A program made the translations under genes and the position numbers. Of a DNA stretch of 64,000 nt, positions 1 through 12,061 are shown piece by piece (the first letter of the stretch is position 1; each line of letters begins with the position of its first letter). A model generated the notes under the pieces. That model saw nothing but the letters and a program-made list of their open reading frames with translations, ran no database searches and was not told the origin of the DNA. Source of the DNA: Gnetum montanum (lineage: Eukaryota; Streptophyta; Gnetopsida; Gnetales; Gnetaceae); contig MNCI01005473.1 of assembly GCA_015680685.1 (NCBI GenBank), positions 523,289 to 587,288 on the forward strand, written 5' to 3'.

Positions 1-930
1 TTGATGGGGATTTGCATGATGTTTTTGCCGCTGCTTGTTCTAGTAATTCTCTATGCAACTCAGTGTTTGTGCATGCTCCTCCTCTATTGAGTCAAGGTCG
101 ATGATCCTCGACTCGTTGTTCTAGGCTTCGCTCATGACATTCGATAGGATCATCCAGAGTGATGGCACCTGCAACTCAAGAGGTAACACCACTTCTAATC
201 CATAAACAAGACTATAAGGTATCTTACCTATTGCAATCCTGCATGTCGTCATGTAAGCTCATAGCACATAGAGGATTTTCTCATGTCATCGCCTCTTGCT
301 ATTGTTAAGCATTCTTTTCAGCGAGTTGATGATGGACTTACTTGTAGCCTCTGCTTATCCGTTCACCTGCGGGTAGTATGGCAAGGAGAATGATTGTCTG
401 ATGCCAAGATTGCTGCAGAAGGTTCGAGTCTCTGTACTACTGAATTATGGCCCGTTGTCGATCACAATAGTCATGGGAAGCCCAAACCTTGTTACGATGT
501 TGTCCAAGATGAAGTGGTAAATCTGCTGAGATGTAGTCTTCCTCAGGGGAATAGCCTCTACCCACTTAGTAAAATACTCAATGGCGATGATGATAAAGCT
601 ATGCCCTGCAGAGGACTTAGGTGTGATAGGTCCTATGAGGTCTAGTCCCCATCACTGGAAAGGCCACGTAATCTACGTCGGATGCAGCTCTGAAGGTGAA
701 ATGTGTATTAGATTTGCATATCATTGACTTGTATCACACATCTTAACTTTGGCTAGGAAATCATGCTCCATGTGAGACCAATAGTACCCTAGACGTCTGA
801 TTTTTGCAGCCATAGCCCTAGGTGCTATGTGTCCACCACACAGTCCCTCGTGTACTTCATTAACCACCTTCTACACTTGCTCCTCATTTACACATGCCAG
901 CAATATCCTATCATAGGAGCATTTGCATAG
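1..930 (-). pseudogene. Element A integrase, degenerate and cut by the window edge
   Basis: The conceptual minus-strand translation shows an integrase zinc-binding region near 840-730 (VHEGLCGGHIA, then RRLGYYW). The last Cys of the HHCC set seems lost, since the expected CDKC reads MCDTS. The core follows: GLDLIGPI and EYFTKWVEA (first Asp) near 640-580, DNG (second Asp) at 449-459, and PYYPQVNG followed by a stop and AEA (catalytic Glu) near 380-345. Several stops are present; the one in the catalytic segment is a TAG where CAG is expected. Role in the family: joining of the cDNA to host DNA. The end of the domain and the 3' LTR lie left of the window. Confidence 0.8.
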
Positions 931-939
931 GGCACATAT

Positions 940-1796
940 TGCCAAGCACACTTACGAATCACATCTCTCTAGGTAGATGTCAATCTGCTTAGCAGCTCAC
1001 CATGTTGCAGGTAGGCTTTAATGTTGGCGTACCACTCCTGGATATTCGCAACACTGACAGAAGCTATGTGTACCACCTGAGTGATAAGCTCAATACACTC
1101 GGTAATCGAGGTTAGTAAACTTACGAACAAGTGTGATGGAATATTTAATGCTAAGGTGGCTAGGGCATCTGCTATAGTGTTTTTGTTACGTGGCACGTGT
1201 TGCACATCTGTTGTTGCAAACTGTTTAAGTAGGCTTTTCGCTAGGTCATAATAAGGTTGCAAGTATGTAGCTTTGCAAGCATAGACCTCAGTGATTTGAT
1301 TCACAACTAGTTGTGAATCTCCAGGAATCACCAGGTGTTGTATGCTTAATGCTTGGGCTGCTAAAAGGCCCGTAAGTAACCCCTCGTACTCTGCCACATT
1401 GTTTGTATAAGGGAACACAAAACGATAAGCTAAAGGATGCATTTCCCCATAGGGAAATGAAATGCCAACAGCCGCGCTACCCCCTCGCGCAGCCGAGGCA
1501 CCGTTGAAATGCAAAGTAGCTTCAAGATGTGATGGGACGACATTGATAGTGCTAATATGCTCATCTGGGAATTCAGGGTCTATGATTGCCTGATCATCGA
1601 TGAGTGAGGTTGTAAGTTGCATTACTATAGCTTGACCTTTCATTGATGATTGGCTCACATAATGCAAATCGAATTCCGTTGTTATTGCTTTCCACCAGGC
1701 TATCCTACTACTTTCGTATAGATTGTTTGTGATAGCCCGGAGTATGTTGCTTTTGCAAATAATGTTAATTTTGCTATGAAACAGTAGTGTCTCCAC
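940..1796 (-). pseudogene. Element A second (plant-type) RNase H
   Basis: An open frame of 275 codons. It begins with the tail of the RT-linked RNase H (EFDLHYVSQSS, KGQAIVMQL) and continues into a complete second RNase H: LHFNGASA, NNVAEYEGLL, PGDSQLVVNQ and RNKNTIADALATLAL. These are the four acidic-residue motifs, but the first Asp (usually FDGAS) is Asn here, so the enzyme would be impaired. Two adjacent RNase H domains between RT and integrase are a hallmark of the Tat group. Established role of RNase H: removal of the RNA strand of the RNA:DNA hybrid during reverse transcription. It is followed by the integrase zinc region. Confidence 0.85.
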
Positions 1797-3268
1797 TTTT
1801 TCAGTGCAAACACTAGGGAAAGGTAGTTTCTCTGCACCTCATTGTATTTCACTTAATATGCTATCAGTGCATGACCTAGGTAGTACACTAGTATCTTAGA
1901 ACCGTCATCCTGTTTCCAACATAACAGTGCCGTGATAGACATGTCCGAGGTAGTAAGGTAGATGAAGAAACGTTTATCCCTCTGTGGTAAGTAAACAGTT
2001 GGGAGGTGCAAGAGGTCTTTCTTCATATCATCGAAGGCTTGTTGGCACTGTGGTATCCATTCAAAGTTAACCCCTTTCTTTAGTAGATGTTGCATGGATT
2101 GTAACTTGTCGGTCAATTTTGCAATAAACCTTCTAATGAACTATACTCTACTTTGTAGCCCGCGAAATTCCTTAAGATTTGTAGGTGGCACTAGGTTAAT
2201 GATGGCCTTGGCTTTGTCAGGGTCTACTCATATTCCAGCCTTTGATACTACAAACCTTAACATGCATCCGGTTCTCACCCTGAAGACACACTTTTTAGGA
2301 TTGAGGCATAAATCATGCATCTGGCAACACTTGAGGACTACACCTAGATCGTTGGGATGATCAACGGCTTCTTTAGATTTCACCGCTATATCATCCACGT
2401 AGTCGTTCAGCATTTCTAAGATGTAGTTGCTAAAGATGTAAGTCATGGCTCGCTGGTAGGTTGCTCCAGCGTTCTTGAGTCCAAAAGGCATCATAGAGTA
2501 ACAAAAGGTACCCCATGGGGTCATGAAGGTTGTTGTTAACTGATGCTCTGGGTTAATGCAAATTTGGTTGTAACTAGAAAAACCATCCATGAAGGATAAC
2601 AGAGCATGACTAGCTGTACTATTAATGAGTTGATTCATACTCGGAAGTGGGAAATTATCTTTGATCATTGCCTTGTTCAGATCCCGGAAGTCTATACAGA
2701 TTCGCATCCCTCCTATTTTCTTAGAAACTACAATGATGTTGGACACCTATTCCAAGTAATCAACTGCCCGAATGAAACCAGCCTGGTATAGCTTGGTGAT
2801 TTCATCCCATACGGCTAGTGCAATCTCTAGTTTAACCTTATGAGCCTTCTGCTTAACCGCTTTCATGCAAGGGTCTAAGACGATGTTGTGTTGTATTAGC
2901 CTCAGATATAAACCCGGCATGTCGTTGTATGACCAGGGGGGGACTTCAATGTTATCTTGTAGAATTTTGGCTACATCTTTGTGCATCTGCGAATCTAGGA
3001 GGGAACTAAGTTTCAATGTTTTTAACTCCCCCATAGATGTGGTCATAGGTGTTTCGATGAAAGGGTCCTCAGTTACATCCCCGGCCTCTAAATCTATGGC
3101 TTGAACCAGATGCTCAGGCCAGTCTAGGGATGCTTCTAAGGATGCTACGGTGCTAACTGCGGGTGATTCCCAGTCTATTAGATCTAGGTTTAGTTGTCTC
3201 ATGAGTTTGCCATGTGGACCTGCTAAAGCTAAAGGTGAAGAGAGATCACGATAGATCTCCATTCTCAC
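1797..3268 (-). pseudogene. Element A reverse transcriptase and RT-linked RNase H
   Basis: Three overlapping or adjacent minus-strand frames make one RT. A linker with WSYNDMPGL and the start of the palm lies at 3,268-2,747. Next come RICIDFRDLNKA, DNFPLPSMNQL, FMDGFSSYNQI, PWGTFCYSMMPFGLKNAGAT and the catalytic DYVDDI (2,387-2,405). Then come the thumb and the RT-RNase H connection (FEWIPQCQQAFDDMK, near 2,060). Stops separate the parts. A valine-for-proline change at VSNIIVVSKK and the stops show decay, but the YVDD active site is intact. Enzyme role: RNA-templated DNA synthesis in the virus-like particle. Confidence 0.88.
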
Positions 3269-3996
3269 TCAACCTGCCAAAATGAGATGAAAGTCTAGTC
3301 AAGAGGTACCTATTTGTAGTAACTGTACAAAGTGAAAATTTGCAAAGTAGCAATGAAATTGTGAGCAATAGAGGTAAATAGAAAAATATGATAAAAAGTT
3401 TGAGATTTGCCAGTGTAAGGTTGTGGTAGACTGCCTGGAAGCAAAAATGCAATATTGCTAATGTAGAAATGCAAAACTACTAATGTGCAAATGCTAAACT
3501 GCTGACATAGAAATGCAAACTTGCTAGTTTAATGTCATTGTAGACTGCCAATGAGTAAAAGGGTCAAAACTGCTAGTTTAATGTCATTGCAGAGTGCTAA
3601 CTAGATTGAAACTATGCGCTAAGATTGCTAGTTTAAGGTCTTTTTGGATCGCTTAAAATGTAAGATATTTTTGTGAAGGAAAATGGCTAGTTTGAAGCAT
3701 GTCAAAGCTTTTCACCTAGGCCCACCTATTTTAATGCGAATAGTGCTACTATGTCGTGGCAAGCATGCTACGCTGCATAGAATACTCCGCATTAAACAGA
3801 GAGAAATAATGACAAGTTTCCTTTTCACCATTGATGCTATACATAGGGATTAACCCTTAGTAAACTCGTCATTTTCATCGTAACAGCAAAGAGCCCACAT
3901 TCGGAGCACAAAGCCCACATTCAGAGCATAGAGTGATTTTGCCAATAGAGCACAAGGCGATTCAACGTAGCAACGAAGAAAGAGTCGACAAGCAAG
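3269..3996. repeat. Element A spacer with sub-repeat array N
   Basis: There is no gene here. About four imperfect copies of a 30-60-bp unit containing gctagtttaatgtcattg lie at about 3,510-3,700, next to AT-rich sequence upstream (minus-strand sense) of the RT. Related units (agtttatagtcttagtgg) recur in element B at 15,087-15,560, and two stray units sit in B's gag region near 17,210-17,265. From about 3,750 on, the sequence is the presumed upstream region of the antisense gene that starts at 3,997, and it contains one GCTACGC motif copy. Confidence 0.65.
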
Positions 3997-6900
3997 ATGA
4001 TGGCTCCCAGGAAAGAACATAAACACCTGACACTCACCAAGGTCAACAAAGTGAAAGAAACCCTAGGGCATGTGTCACAGGCATGCATCATGGTGCGTGA
4101 GGAGACATCGTTGACCTGGTAGGCCGCTATGCTTCCTCTTTTTCTTTATGCCTCTATTATCTTTTTTGTTTTTTATGTTTAGCTATCTGTGTCTTTCTAT
4201 GTCGTCATTGTTTTGGCCCTTGTAACGTCATTGTTGCCGTCTCGGCCATAGCAAATGTACAGATGCTACGCTACGGTTGTATGCAAGGTCGCCAAGATCA
4301 CCATTGCTGCAACTATCATTACCGCAGAGGCTTTTGGATGATTTGAGCCACTTGGCATGTAAATACTATAGCGTACAACCCTTAGGAGGGTTTGGCCATG
4401 TGTGTGATGTGATAGTGTGACATGTGTTCTATCGTGGCGTAATGTTAATTACTTTGTTAGGGCTAATTGCTTTGTCACTACGCTAAGCTAATTTTGCTAT
4501 GCTATTTCCTTCGTGTTTTTCGCTACGCTATATGCATGAAGGAATCATGCTACGTTATCTACTAAAATGCTAGTTTTGCTACGCTATGTTTGAACTTTAC
4601 TCGAACATGTCATTAACATTTGCTATTTTGTTGTGTAGGGTAGCGCTAAGGCCAATCTTGATTGTCCTAGAAATCGAGGGGATCCTATGCTGCTTTAGCA
4701 AACCAGTGGCCAATGTTCCTCCACCCCATGCACGTGTGGGACAACAAACAGTCTAGTTTCAAGAGGGAGCACAAGAGTTCTTACAATTTCTCCTCCAACA
4801 CTTCAGTGTGATCGTTTGATCACACCTAGTGGAGGAGGTAGCAGCTATCATAATAGAAACTCTATTGCCTGGGGCAAATAAGGGTATTATGAGATTTTTG
4901 ACAAATGGAGCAATCAACAGTGGGTAGGGAGAAGAATCCAGTCAATGCCCCAGAAATTTGAGGCGTTTGGCTTGGATCTGGGAGATGCCCGAGTATAATT
5001 GCTACCATCCCTACAACACCTTGTTTATTATGCGTCACATGGGAACGTGCTTCCAAAACCCACCAGGAATCATTTACAGTGCTGGTAGGTGAGTTTTGTA
5101 AGCATATTCTACTACGCTATGTAATGTTTGCTATGCTAGCCAAATGTTAACAGTGTGTTTTGTTACCAGGTCTTTCATCAATGAGAATGGACTTCACGGC
5201 GATACGAATGTGTTGACCATAGCACAAATGGTGTTGTGGGAGTTTTCTTCTGCTAAGAATATTTGCATAGGTGTGATAGGCCAATGCAGGGGTGAGTACA
5301 AAACCTACCCAACCTAGTATCCCAAACTCTATAACAAATGCAAGGAGTCCAATTGGTTGGACGAGGGATGGGCACCCTTTAAACCGATCGGCGTTGAAGA
5401 TGTCTTGATTAATCTTCTGCCATTCCCGTCACTGTTTAAACCTAGTAAGCTAAACAGTAAGTTACTGATGGTTCAAGTGTCATTCTTATTGTTTCTGCTA
5501 TTGGTGCTTTGCTTAACTTATTTTTTACTTTTTTTCCTTTTGTGGTGTTTTTTGTGTTTTTTTGGGTTTTTTTGTGTTTTTTTGCTATAGGGGCGAAGAA
5601 GTAACAAGAGGTGAAGGTGATAACCTTTGGGAACCAAAAATCCAACATCTACTTCAAGTACGAGGAGGTAGATGAGAGCCAATGTTGGATATGTAGTGCG
5701 GCCTCAAAATCCCTGACCAAGCACCTTCAAGATGTCGGGCTCATGGATTTGTTCCTGGCCCCAAATCCAAGTGTCCCCACTACTAAGATGCTCGCCCTAG
5801 CAAACTCCTTCTCTAAAAAGGTAGACCGCTTCCGCACATGTGTACACGACATGCAGGTGGTCCTTGAAATCAATGACCAGCTATTCATGGACCTTTTTAG
5901 TGTCCCTGCTGATGGCATCCCTATAGGGTCAAAGATCAAGAAAGAGGTGAACTATCAGAGGGAGGACACTGAGGAGTGGCTAGGGGTTGCCAAAGGACGA
6001 AAGGGGATCCCCATGGAGAAGGTCAAGCTGAGAGCCACCAAAGAGGTTTATCCCATTTTCCGTGCCTGTGCCTTCCCCCAACTACTTTCCCAAGGAAAGA
6101 TCATTAGGATTGAGCAATCCTAGGTAATGCAGGAGGTCATGGAAGAGGAAGCTCACTATAACTGGGCTATGTATCTATGCAAGGGCTTGCAAACTGAAAT
6201 CGTCATGCTTCATAAGAAGCAGGAGTCCCGCTTCAATGTGTACTACACTTTTTACATAACCTGCTTGCGACGTTTCATGGAGTTTTTGGTAGTCCATGAG
6301 AATGGAGTCTGGGTTATGCAAGATTGCAACCAGATTTCCAAACCATGGATCTACCAAATCCTCTGGACCACCCAAGTCCAAGATCCCCCAGAAGCTATTA
6401 GGAAGTCATTTTTTATGATTACAAAGGATTAGGTGGCCCATAACTTCCATGGCCAAGACAGTGTGGCAAAGGCACCCTCTGCTACTATAGGTAGCGTATC
6501 GTAGGGGAAACATCTCATTGCTGAGACAGTGGCCACTAAGTTGCAATGAAAGAGGCATCCTTCAACTAAGGAGACCCTTCATACAAAAGAAGAGGAGGGG
6601 CAGACACTACAATTTAAGCTATGCAGGACACAGCCTCCTATTGGTAAATGCTCTTTTCTATGTTTGTCTTTTCGCCTCTTGATTAAATGCTTGCTACGCT
6701 GTGATATGCTAGGCAGCGTAGCATAGCGTAGCACCTATTTTAGCTAGCGTGGTTTAAGCTATAATGTGAATATGTTTTTTTATTGCTACCAAAGGAAGAA
6801 GAAGAAGAAGAAGGTGACGAAGAGGTGTCGACCCCCAAGACGGGGGTAGCAAATAAAGATGCGGGGGACCCAATCATAGAGGAAAGGGCCCCGGTCAAGA

Positions 6901-8644
6901 GGGAAGGAGCTCTTGTCACTAAGGAAGGGGCTCTTGTCATCAAGGAAAATCCTCCTACTAACGAGGAGGAAATTTTTGGAGATGAAGAGGAGTCTCCTAT
7001 GGATGAGGAGGATGCTAGTGCTTCAAAAGGAAAAGCCACAATAAATAAAGAAGAAGCCTGCATCAACCTAGAAGGGACTTCTATTGGAGATCCCTTTGCC
7101 GAATGCAATTCAACATCGAAGGAATAGATGAATGCTAAGAATGCTGCCATAGTTTTAAGTCAAAAAGGAGAGGAACTGCAATTAGATGCTGGTCAGTTTG
7201 ATAACATATTCAATGATATGTTGATGGGCGATCCCTCCATTATCACCCTTGAGGGTTTACTGGGTAGGGACCCTCACACTGTCGTTTATGTTACTGATAG
7301 CCTTATTGCAATCCATCTCGATCATTACCGATGCATTTAGTTGCATGATAGACACCACTGTTAATGCTACAAGGCCTCCTCTAATTCACCTAGAACCATG
7401 GGCCGAGACCCCCGACAAACTTACATTCATGCAAGGGGTCATCGACGACATGATTGGCCATCTCAGACAAGTTGATCCTAAAGTGGGTAACTAAAGTAGC
7501 TACACTAGGCTCTTTTGTGTTGCTACGCTAGAGTTCTTAAATTTGCTAACCCTGCTAATCTAATGTGACTGATGCGCTCTTTGTGTGGTCACAGCCTCTC
7601 GACTCAAGTAGGATCCAACACGAGCATTGAAAGTCAGTGTCGTGCCTACATTCCCGTCCAAAGTGGCCGACGTGCCTCATCGCATATACGATGAGACTAG
7701 CAAATGCACTTTGCACTCGACATGCTCCTTGTGGAAGTGTAGGCGCATCAATGAGGACCTGTGGAAATGGGTCCAGAAGGCTAAGAAAGAGAAGGCTGAA
7801 CTAAGTGCCAAAATGGGAGACCTCTGATCCAAGTACGAGTTTGTCTTGGCTTATGATACCAATGATGGTAGTTGGTGCACGACTATCATAGATTATGCTA
7901 GATACTAAACAGCCATGTGGCACAACAACGAGGCCACCTGGGAGATAATAGAACAGCGGATGCAGATAGACTTGTTGGCCCAGAAGAACCAACACTGGGA
8001 AGACTACAACGTTAGAGTTTACGAGTGGGGGCAGTCCCAGAAAAATCATAAATACATGTATAAATTGAAACGTGCCATCTACCGCAAACTATATATGGAT
8101 GCTTTAGTGAAGGTGTTTACCTATGAAGCATTCGTGAATGCCATCGGCGCTTCTGAGGCTTAAAACAAGTTCATGGAGTAGGTAAAGGTCAATGAATCTC
8201 CTGAACGGGAACTGGATCTTTCCACAGGTGAGACCACTACCACCTCCTTTTCTCTGGAACTGCCGAGATGGACAGCCCTTAAAAATAAGAACGCTGCTAT
8301 AGACACTGAACCAAGTGATAGGCACTGGGTAAATATCATGGAGGAGGAGGTCTGGCATCGCCTCGAGCTTGGTTTAGATCGCATACCCTTTGAGCCGAAT
8401 GCAGGGCCATCTCGGGTTAGTCACTTTCTACTATGTTAAGGCTCATGCTCTATTCTAGCTTTTGTGTGTTGCTCTACCTGACTACTTCACTTTTACAATG
8501 CAAATTCCAAATGAAGATGCAAGGCCTGTAGAGGGAGGAAATGAAGAGGCAGAAGAAGGCAATGCAAAGGAAGGTGATACAGAAGGGAATGATGCAGGAG
8601 CAAATGATGCAGGCAAAGATGATGTGGGTGAAGACAACCCATGA
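3997..8644 (+). pseudogene. Intron-containing antisense gene inside element A, unknown protein
   Basis: Likely exons: 3,997-4,118 (start ATGATGGCTCCC), 4,639-5,088, 5,170-5,456, 5,591-6,643, about 6,795-7,486, 7,595-8,415 and about 8,500-8,644. Introns have GT donors and AG acceptors. Phase is preserved across introns 1, 2, 3 and 5, giving about 1,190 codons. The last acceptor seems mutated (TGCAA for TGCAG). Stops are mostly TAG, TGA or TAA in place of CAG, CGA or CAA, and exon 5 has frameshifts. Exon 4 is a globular region of about 350 codons (FGNQKSNIYFKYEEVDESQC near its start). Exon 5 is acidic with repeats (EGALVTKEGALVIKE). Exon 6 is Trp/Lys-rich and likely helical. The end is Glu/Asp/Gly-rich. 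I do not recognise the family. Plant Tat elements are known to carry antisense ORFs, but usually outside pol. Confidence 0.7.
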
Positions 8645-9379
8645 CAGCATGGGATTTTTGAAATTTTGAATTTTTTGTAAAACTTTTGCAAACATTGTTT
8701 AAGTGATAAAAACTTTAAATGAAAAAGAAGAATTTTGGAAAAGGAATTGGTTCTATGCTGGCTTATGCATTGTTTATGTGATCGATTTTATGTTAAGTTT
8801 TTGATTTTGATGTTTTAGTTTTAGGCCATTTCAGGCCCCTGAAAGTTTTAGGTCATTTCGGGCCCCTGCTAATTTTAGGCCATTTCAGGCCATCGCTAGT
8901 TTTAGGCCATTTCATGCCTTGGGATGGTAGCATATTTTTAGGCCATTTTGGGCCCTAGCATGGTAGCATAGTTTTAGGCCATTTCGGGTCATCACTAGTT
9001 TTAGGCCGTTTCGGGCCATTGCTAGTTTTAGGTCGTTTCGGGCCATCGGATAGTAGTGTAGTTTTAGGCCATTTTGGGCTAGCATGGTAGCATAGTTTTA
9101 GGCCATTTAGGGCCATCACTAGTTTTAGGTCATTTCGGGCCATCACTAGTTTTAGGCCGTTTCGGGCCCTAGCTAGTTTTAGGCCATTTCGGGCCATCAG
9201 ATAGTAGTGCAGTTTTAGACCATTTCAAGCCATGGGATAGTTTTAGGCCATTTCGGGCCATGGTATGGTAAGGAGATGATATGCCAATGATTTAGAGGAT
9301 GGCTAATTAGTACCTAGCATAGATGGATAGATGCAAAACAAAAAGGCGGTAAATGTACAAAGGATGGCAATTGGGCAAG
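8645..9379. repeat. Element A minisatellite M
   Basis: About 15 tandem units of 25-37 bp occupy about 8,815-9,262. Each contains ttttaggccatttcgggcc, itself a near-palindrome (GGCC spaced by GGCC), with variable tails such as atcactag or atagtagtg. Two decayed units of the same kind lie just after the protease of element B (15,730-15,785), so the array belongs to the family. The flanks (8,645-8,814 and 9,263-9,379) show no gene. Long minus-strand open frames here are only translations of the repeat. Confidence 0.85.
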
Positions 9380-10304
9380 AAATAGTTGGGTTGCTATGCT
9401 ATGCGTAACTACTTCTTGACCCATTGTGGATTATGCGAGGCATAAGGTCGAGGTGCTTTGCCATGGCCTTCATCTATATCATTGTCCCCCACTTGGAAGG
9501 GCAACTCAGCCCACGCGTTTTTATTTTCTGAACTGGCATGCTAAGCCGGTACTCTTGCCAAACGGTTAGTGTGTATAGAGATAGACGCTTCATTCTTAGA
9601 GGTTATGACCTCTGAGCCCTGCTCCATGTCTACATTATTGATAGCTTGTGTTGCTACCTCATTACCATGGATTACCACTCCCTGCCTGCATAAGGTAGAT
9701 GGATCTCCTGATGAATGGGTGAAGAGGCATCCCTAAGTTGCACTAACCATGACCTCTCCAAGATTAGGTTAAACCTAGGCATCTCTTCGACCATGATGAA
9801 TGTTACATTTGTGGGGAACTAGTCCCCTGCCACAAAGTCAATATGGACCATGCCTTTCACCACAACCTATGCCCCATTGAACGACTTTAGGCATGATGTT
9901 GTTGTGGGTCTGATCTAGTCAACCAAACCTAGCTTATCCACAATAGGGAAAGGGATGACGTTTGTGGTAGCTCCATCATCAACACATACCCTTCGAATAT
10001 TATGTTGGCCAACCTAAATTATGATGAAGAGGGGTGTTGTAGTCACTTGACCCTTTTCAGGGTCTTCCCTAATGGAATCATCACAAAAAGTCAGTTGGAA
10101 TGGCTTTGGCTCTACAAGCGTAGAAGGAAGCATGACCAAATGGATCGCCTTCTCTTCTGCTGGCATGTTCTCATCAACCAAAATTACCGTTAACATGCGG
10201 ACCAAAGCCTCACAGTGTGCAATAGATGTCATGATTAGCTCATACAGGCTCAGTGTAGTGTTTTTCTGTTTCAAAGCTTGCTTGACCTGGGTGAGGGCAC
10301 TCAA
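9380..10304 (-). pseudogene. Element A aspartic protease region
   Basis: The minus-strand translation shows a lead-in also found in element B (ALTQVKQALKQKNTT), then IRRVCVDDGATTNVI (active site, 9,967-9,985), DKLGLVD, CLKSFNGA, and ERSWLVQLRDASSPIHQEI, where the family usually has LGxPWL. The copy has several stops. The active site is Asp-Asp-Gly-Ala rather than the usual Asp-Ser/Thr-Gly, and the same variant occurs in B, so it predates the decay. Role in the family: cutting the Gag-Pol polyprotein. Confidence 0.75.
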
Positions 10305-12056
10305 GAGGTCTTGGCCACTTTCTGGTTTATTGCCTTTCTCCTTTGTTATTCATCCTAGAAGATGAATTTCCCAAGGAATAGTTTCAAGTCTAGGTTCAGA
10401 CCCTTTTGGACAAGGAGGCAAAGACTATGCATGCATAGCAACGTTATGTTTCAGCGATGAGGGCATAGATGTAGGGGATGAGGATGTAGGCTTGGAAGTA
10501 CTTGGGGTGGTACTTTCCCTTGACATCTCACCTATGAAGTGCACTTCTTGTTTTCTAGGATGAAAAGGCTGTGAAGCTACCTTATGTGGGGTGCGGTTTG
10601 TTGCATCGCTTGGCCCCTTGATAATGAATGGAGCTAATGGTGTTAGGATACAAGGCGGTGGTGTGGTTTTGCTAACAAGCTATGCAGGGGCGAATGCCCG
10701 GGGAACAGGTGGTGCACGAGGAGATGTCCAAGGAGGGACTCTCAATATAAGGTTATTGTAGACTTTGATTAGCTGCTGGTGGTGTAGGTGTGCTATGCTG
10801 AGGCACACGAACTACAAATGGCTACTAGGGTGGTGATTACTGTCAACATCGATGGTGTTGATAATGTAACCGACGTTGTTGGCGTTGAGAGGGTCAGTGT
10901 AGACGTGTAGGGATTGATTCTCAGGACGTACTGGGTTGCTTTCGTTTAGCACCAGTTTCTCCTTATCGATCATCCCTTGGATGTCATCCTTCAGTGCCAT
11001 GCAGTAATCTGTGTCATGACCACACTGTTGATGGTAGTCACAGAACCGCTATAGCTTGAAATCCTTAGGAACTAGGGGCTCATTAGCAAGGCCAAAGAGG
11101 GGTTCCTAAGGAGTTCATAGTACCTTTGGTGCTTCCTGGCTCCCTCATCTGACATCTTCTTGTGTTGGATGTACCCTACTACCAGTAATTGCTTTAGAAG
11201 ATCTGAAGGCTTGATGGGCAGTGAGGTATACTTCAAGCAATCTTTACACTCAAAGTTTATTTTAGGTGGTGCAAATGTCTTAGGTGCACATGTAGAAGGT
11301 TACTATGCATTGCCCTATTTGGGTGTAGGGTTAGTTGTAGGTGTGGCCGATTTCTTGTTGTTCTTGTTACTATTGTTGTTAGGTTTGGGTTTGGCCTTGT
11401 TCGTCACAACAGCCACTGCGGCTATTGTAGCCTTATCCTTGTCCTTCTTCATGAAGGTGTTCTTGTATGCAATGTAGGCTAGGTCTTTGCTTGCCTCAGC
11501 TACATCCTGTATGCTCTTAGTCTAGGCAAAAGCCTGACTGAGAATGCGTGGAGTGAAGTAATATAGCTTAGACTTAATAAAGTTGTTCATTGCATTCTTG
11601 AAGATGGCCAGCAAGTGGGCCTCCACGATGGGCTCACGAATTTCATTAAGGGTCATGCTCTAATGTTAGATGAACTTCTAGACTATTTCCAATGGATCTT
11701 TTTTTACGCTCATCAACTGATCCAACGTGACCTCTGGCCTCAAGTTGTACTTGAAATGCATCACAAACTGGGTCAGTAGCTCCTCTAGGATTGATATTTA
11801 GGAGCGTGGAAGGGCATGGTACCAGTCCATGGCTTTTCTGGTCAGAGACATGGCAAAGACATGGATGATCATGTGTGGCCCTTATTGTAGAAGAAGGGAC
11901 TCAAACCTAAATGTAACAAGGTGTGTGTTGGGATCTCCTTTCCCGTTGTATTTTGTAAAATGGGAGAGCGACATCCCTAGGGGTAACATTAGTGCAGGGA
12001 TTGCCGAGTTGCTGGGATCATCTCAGTAGAAGTCCATGACTTGTACCATATTAGAC
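10305..12056 (-). pseudogene. Element A gag, C-terminal part (continues at 21,582-22,778)
   Basis: The minus-strand reading contains FTKYNGKGDPNTHLVTF, FAMSLTRKAMDWYHALP and FVMHFKYNLRPEVTLDQL, which are the conserved core of plant gypsy gag. Further on is a stretch around DDIQGMIDKEKLVLN (10,812-11,000) that matches the gag C-terminal region of Tat elements. Many stops occur. The frame is cut at 12,056 by element B and resumes at 21,582, where the encoded LTEEIKCLKA matches LTEEVKHLKI in B's own gag. The plus-strand open frame at 11,160-11,477 is a shadow. Confidence 0.8.
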
Positions 12057-12061
12057 CCAAC

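Noticed and set aside
6740-7150. Minus-strand serine-rich frame (136 codons)
   Set aside because: It is the mirror of the acidic exon 5 of the plus-strand gene; Ser runs come from GAA/GAG repeats read backwards.
8955-9197. Minus-strand open frame with repeated NGLKL-type units
   Set aside because: It is only the translation of minisatellite M; no start context, and the same pattern appears in other frames.
8815-9262. Regularly spaced repeats resembling a CRISPR array
   Set aside because: Units are nearly contiguous, spacers are not unique, and the context is a plant retrotransposon.
11160-11477. Plus-strand frame with a hydrophobic stretch, resembling a membrane protein
   Set aside because: It lies exactly antisense to the gag pseudogene of element A and has no independent support.
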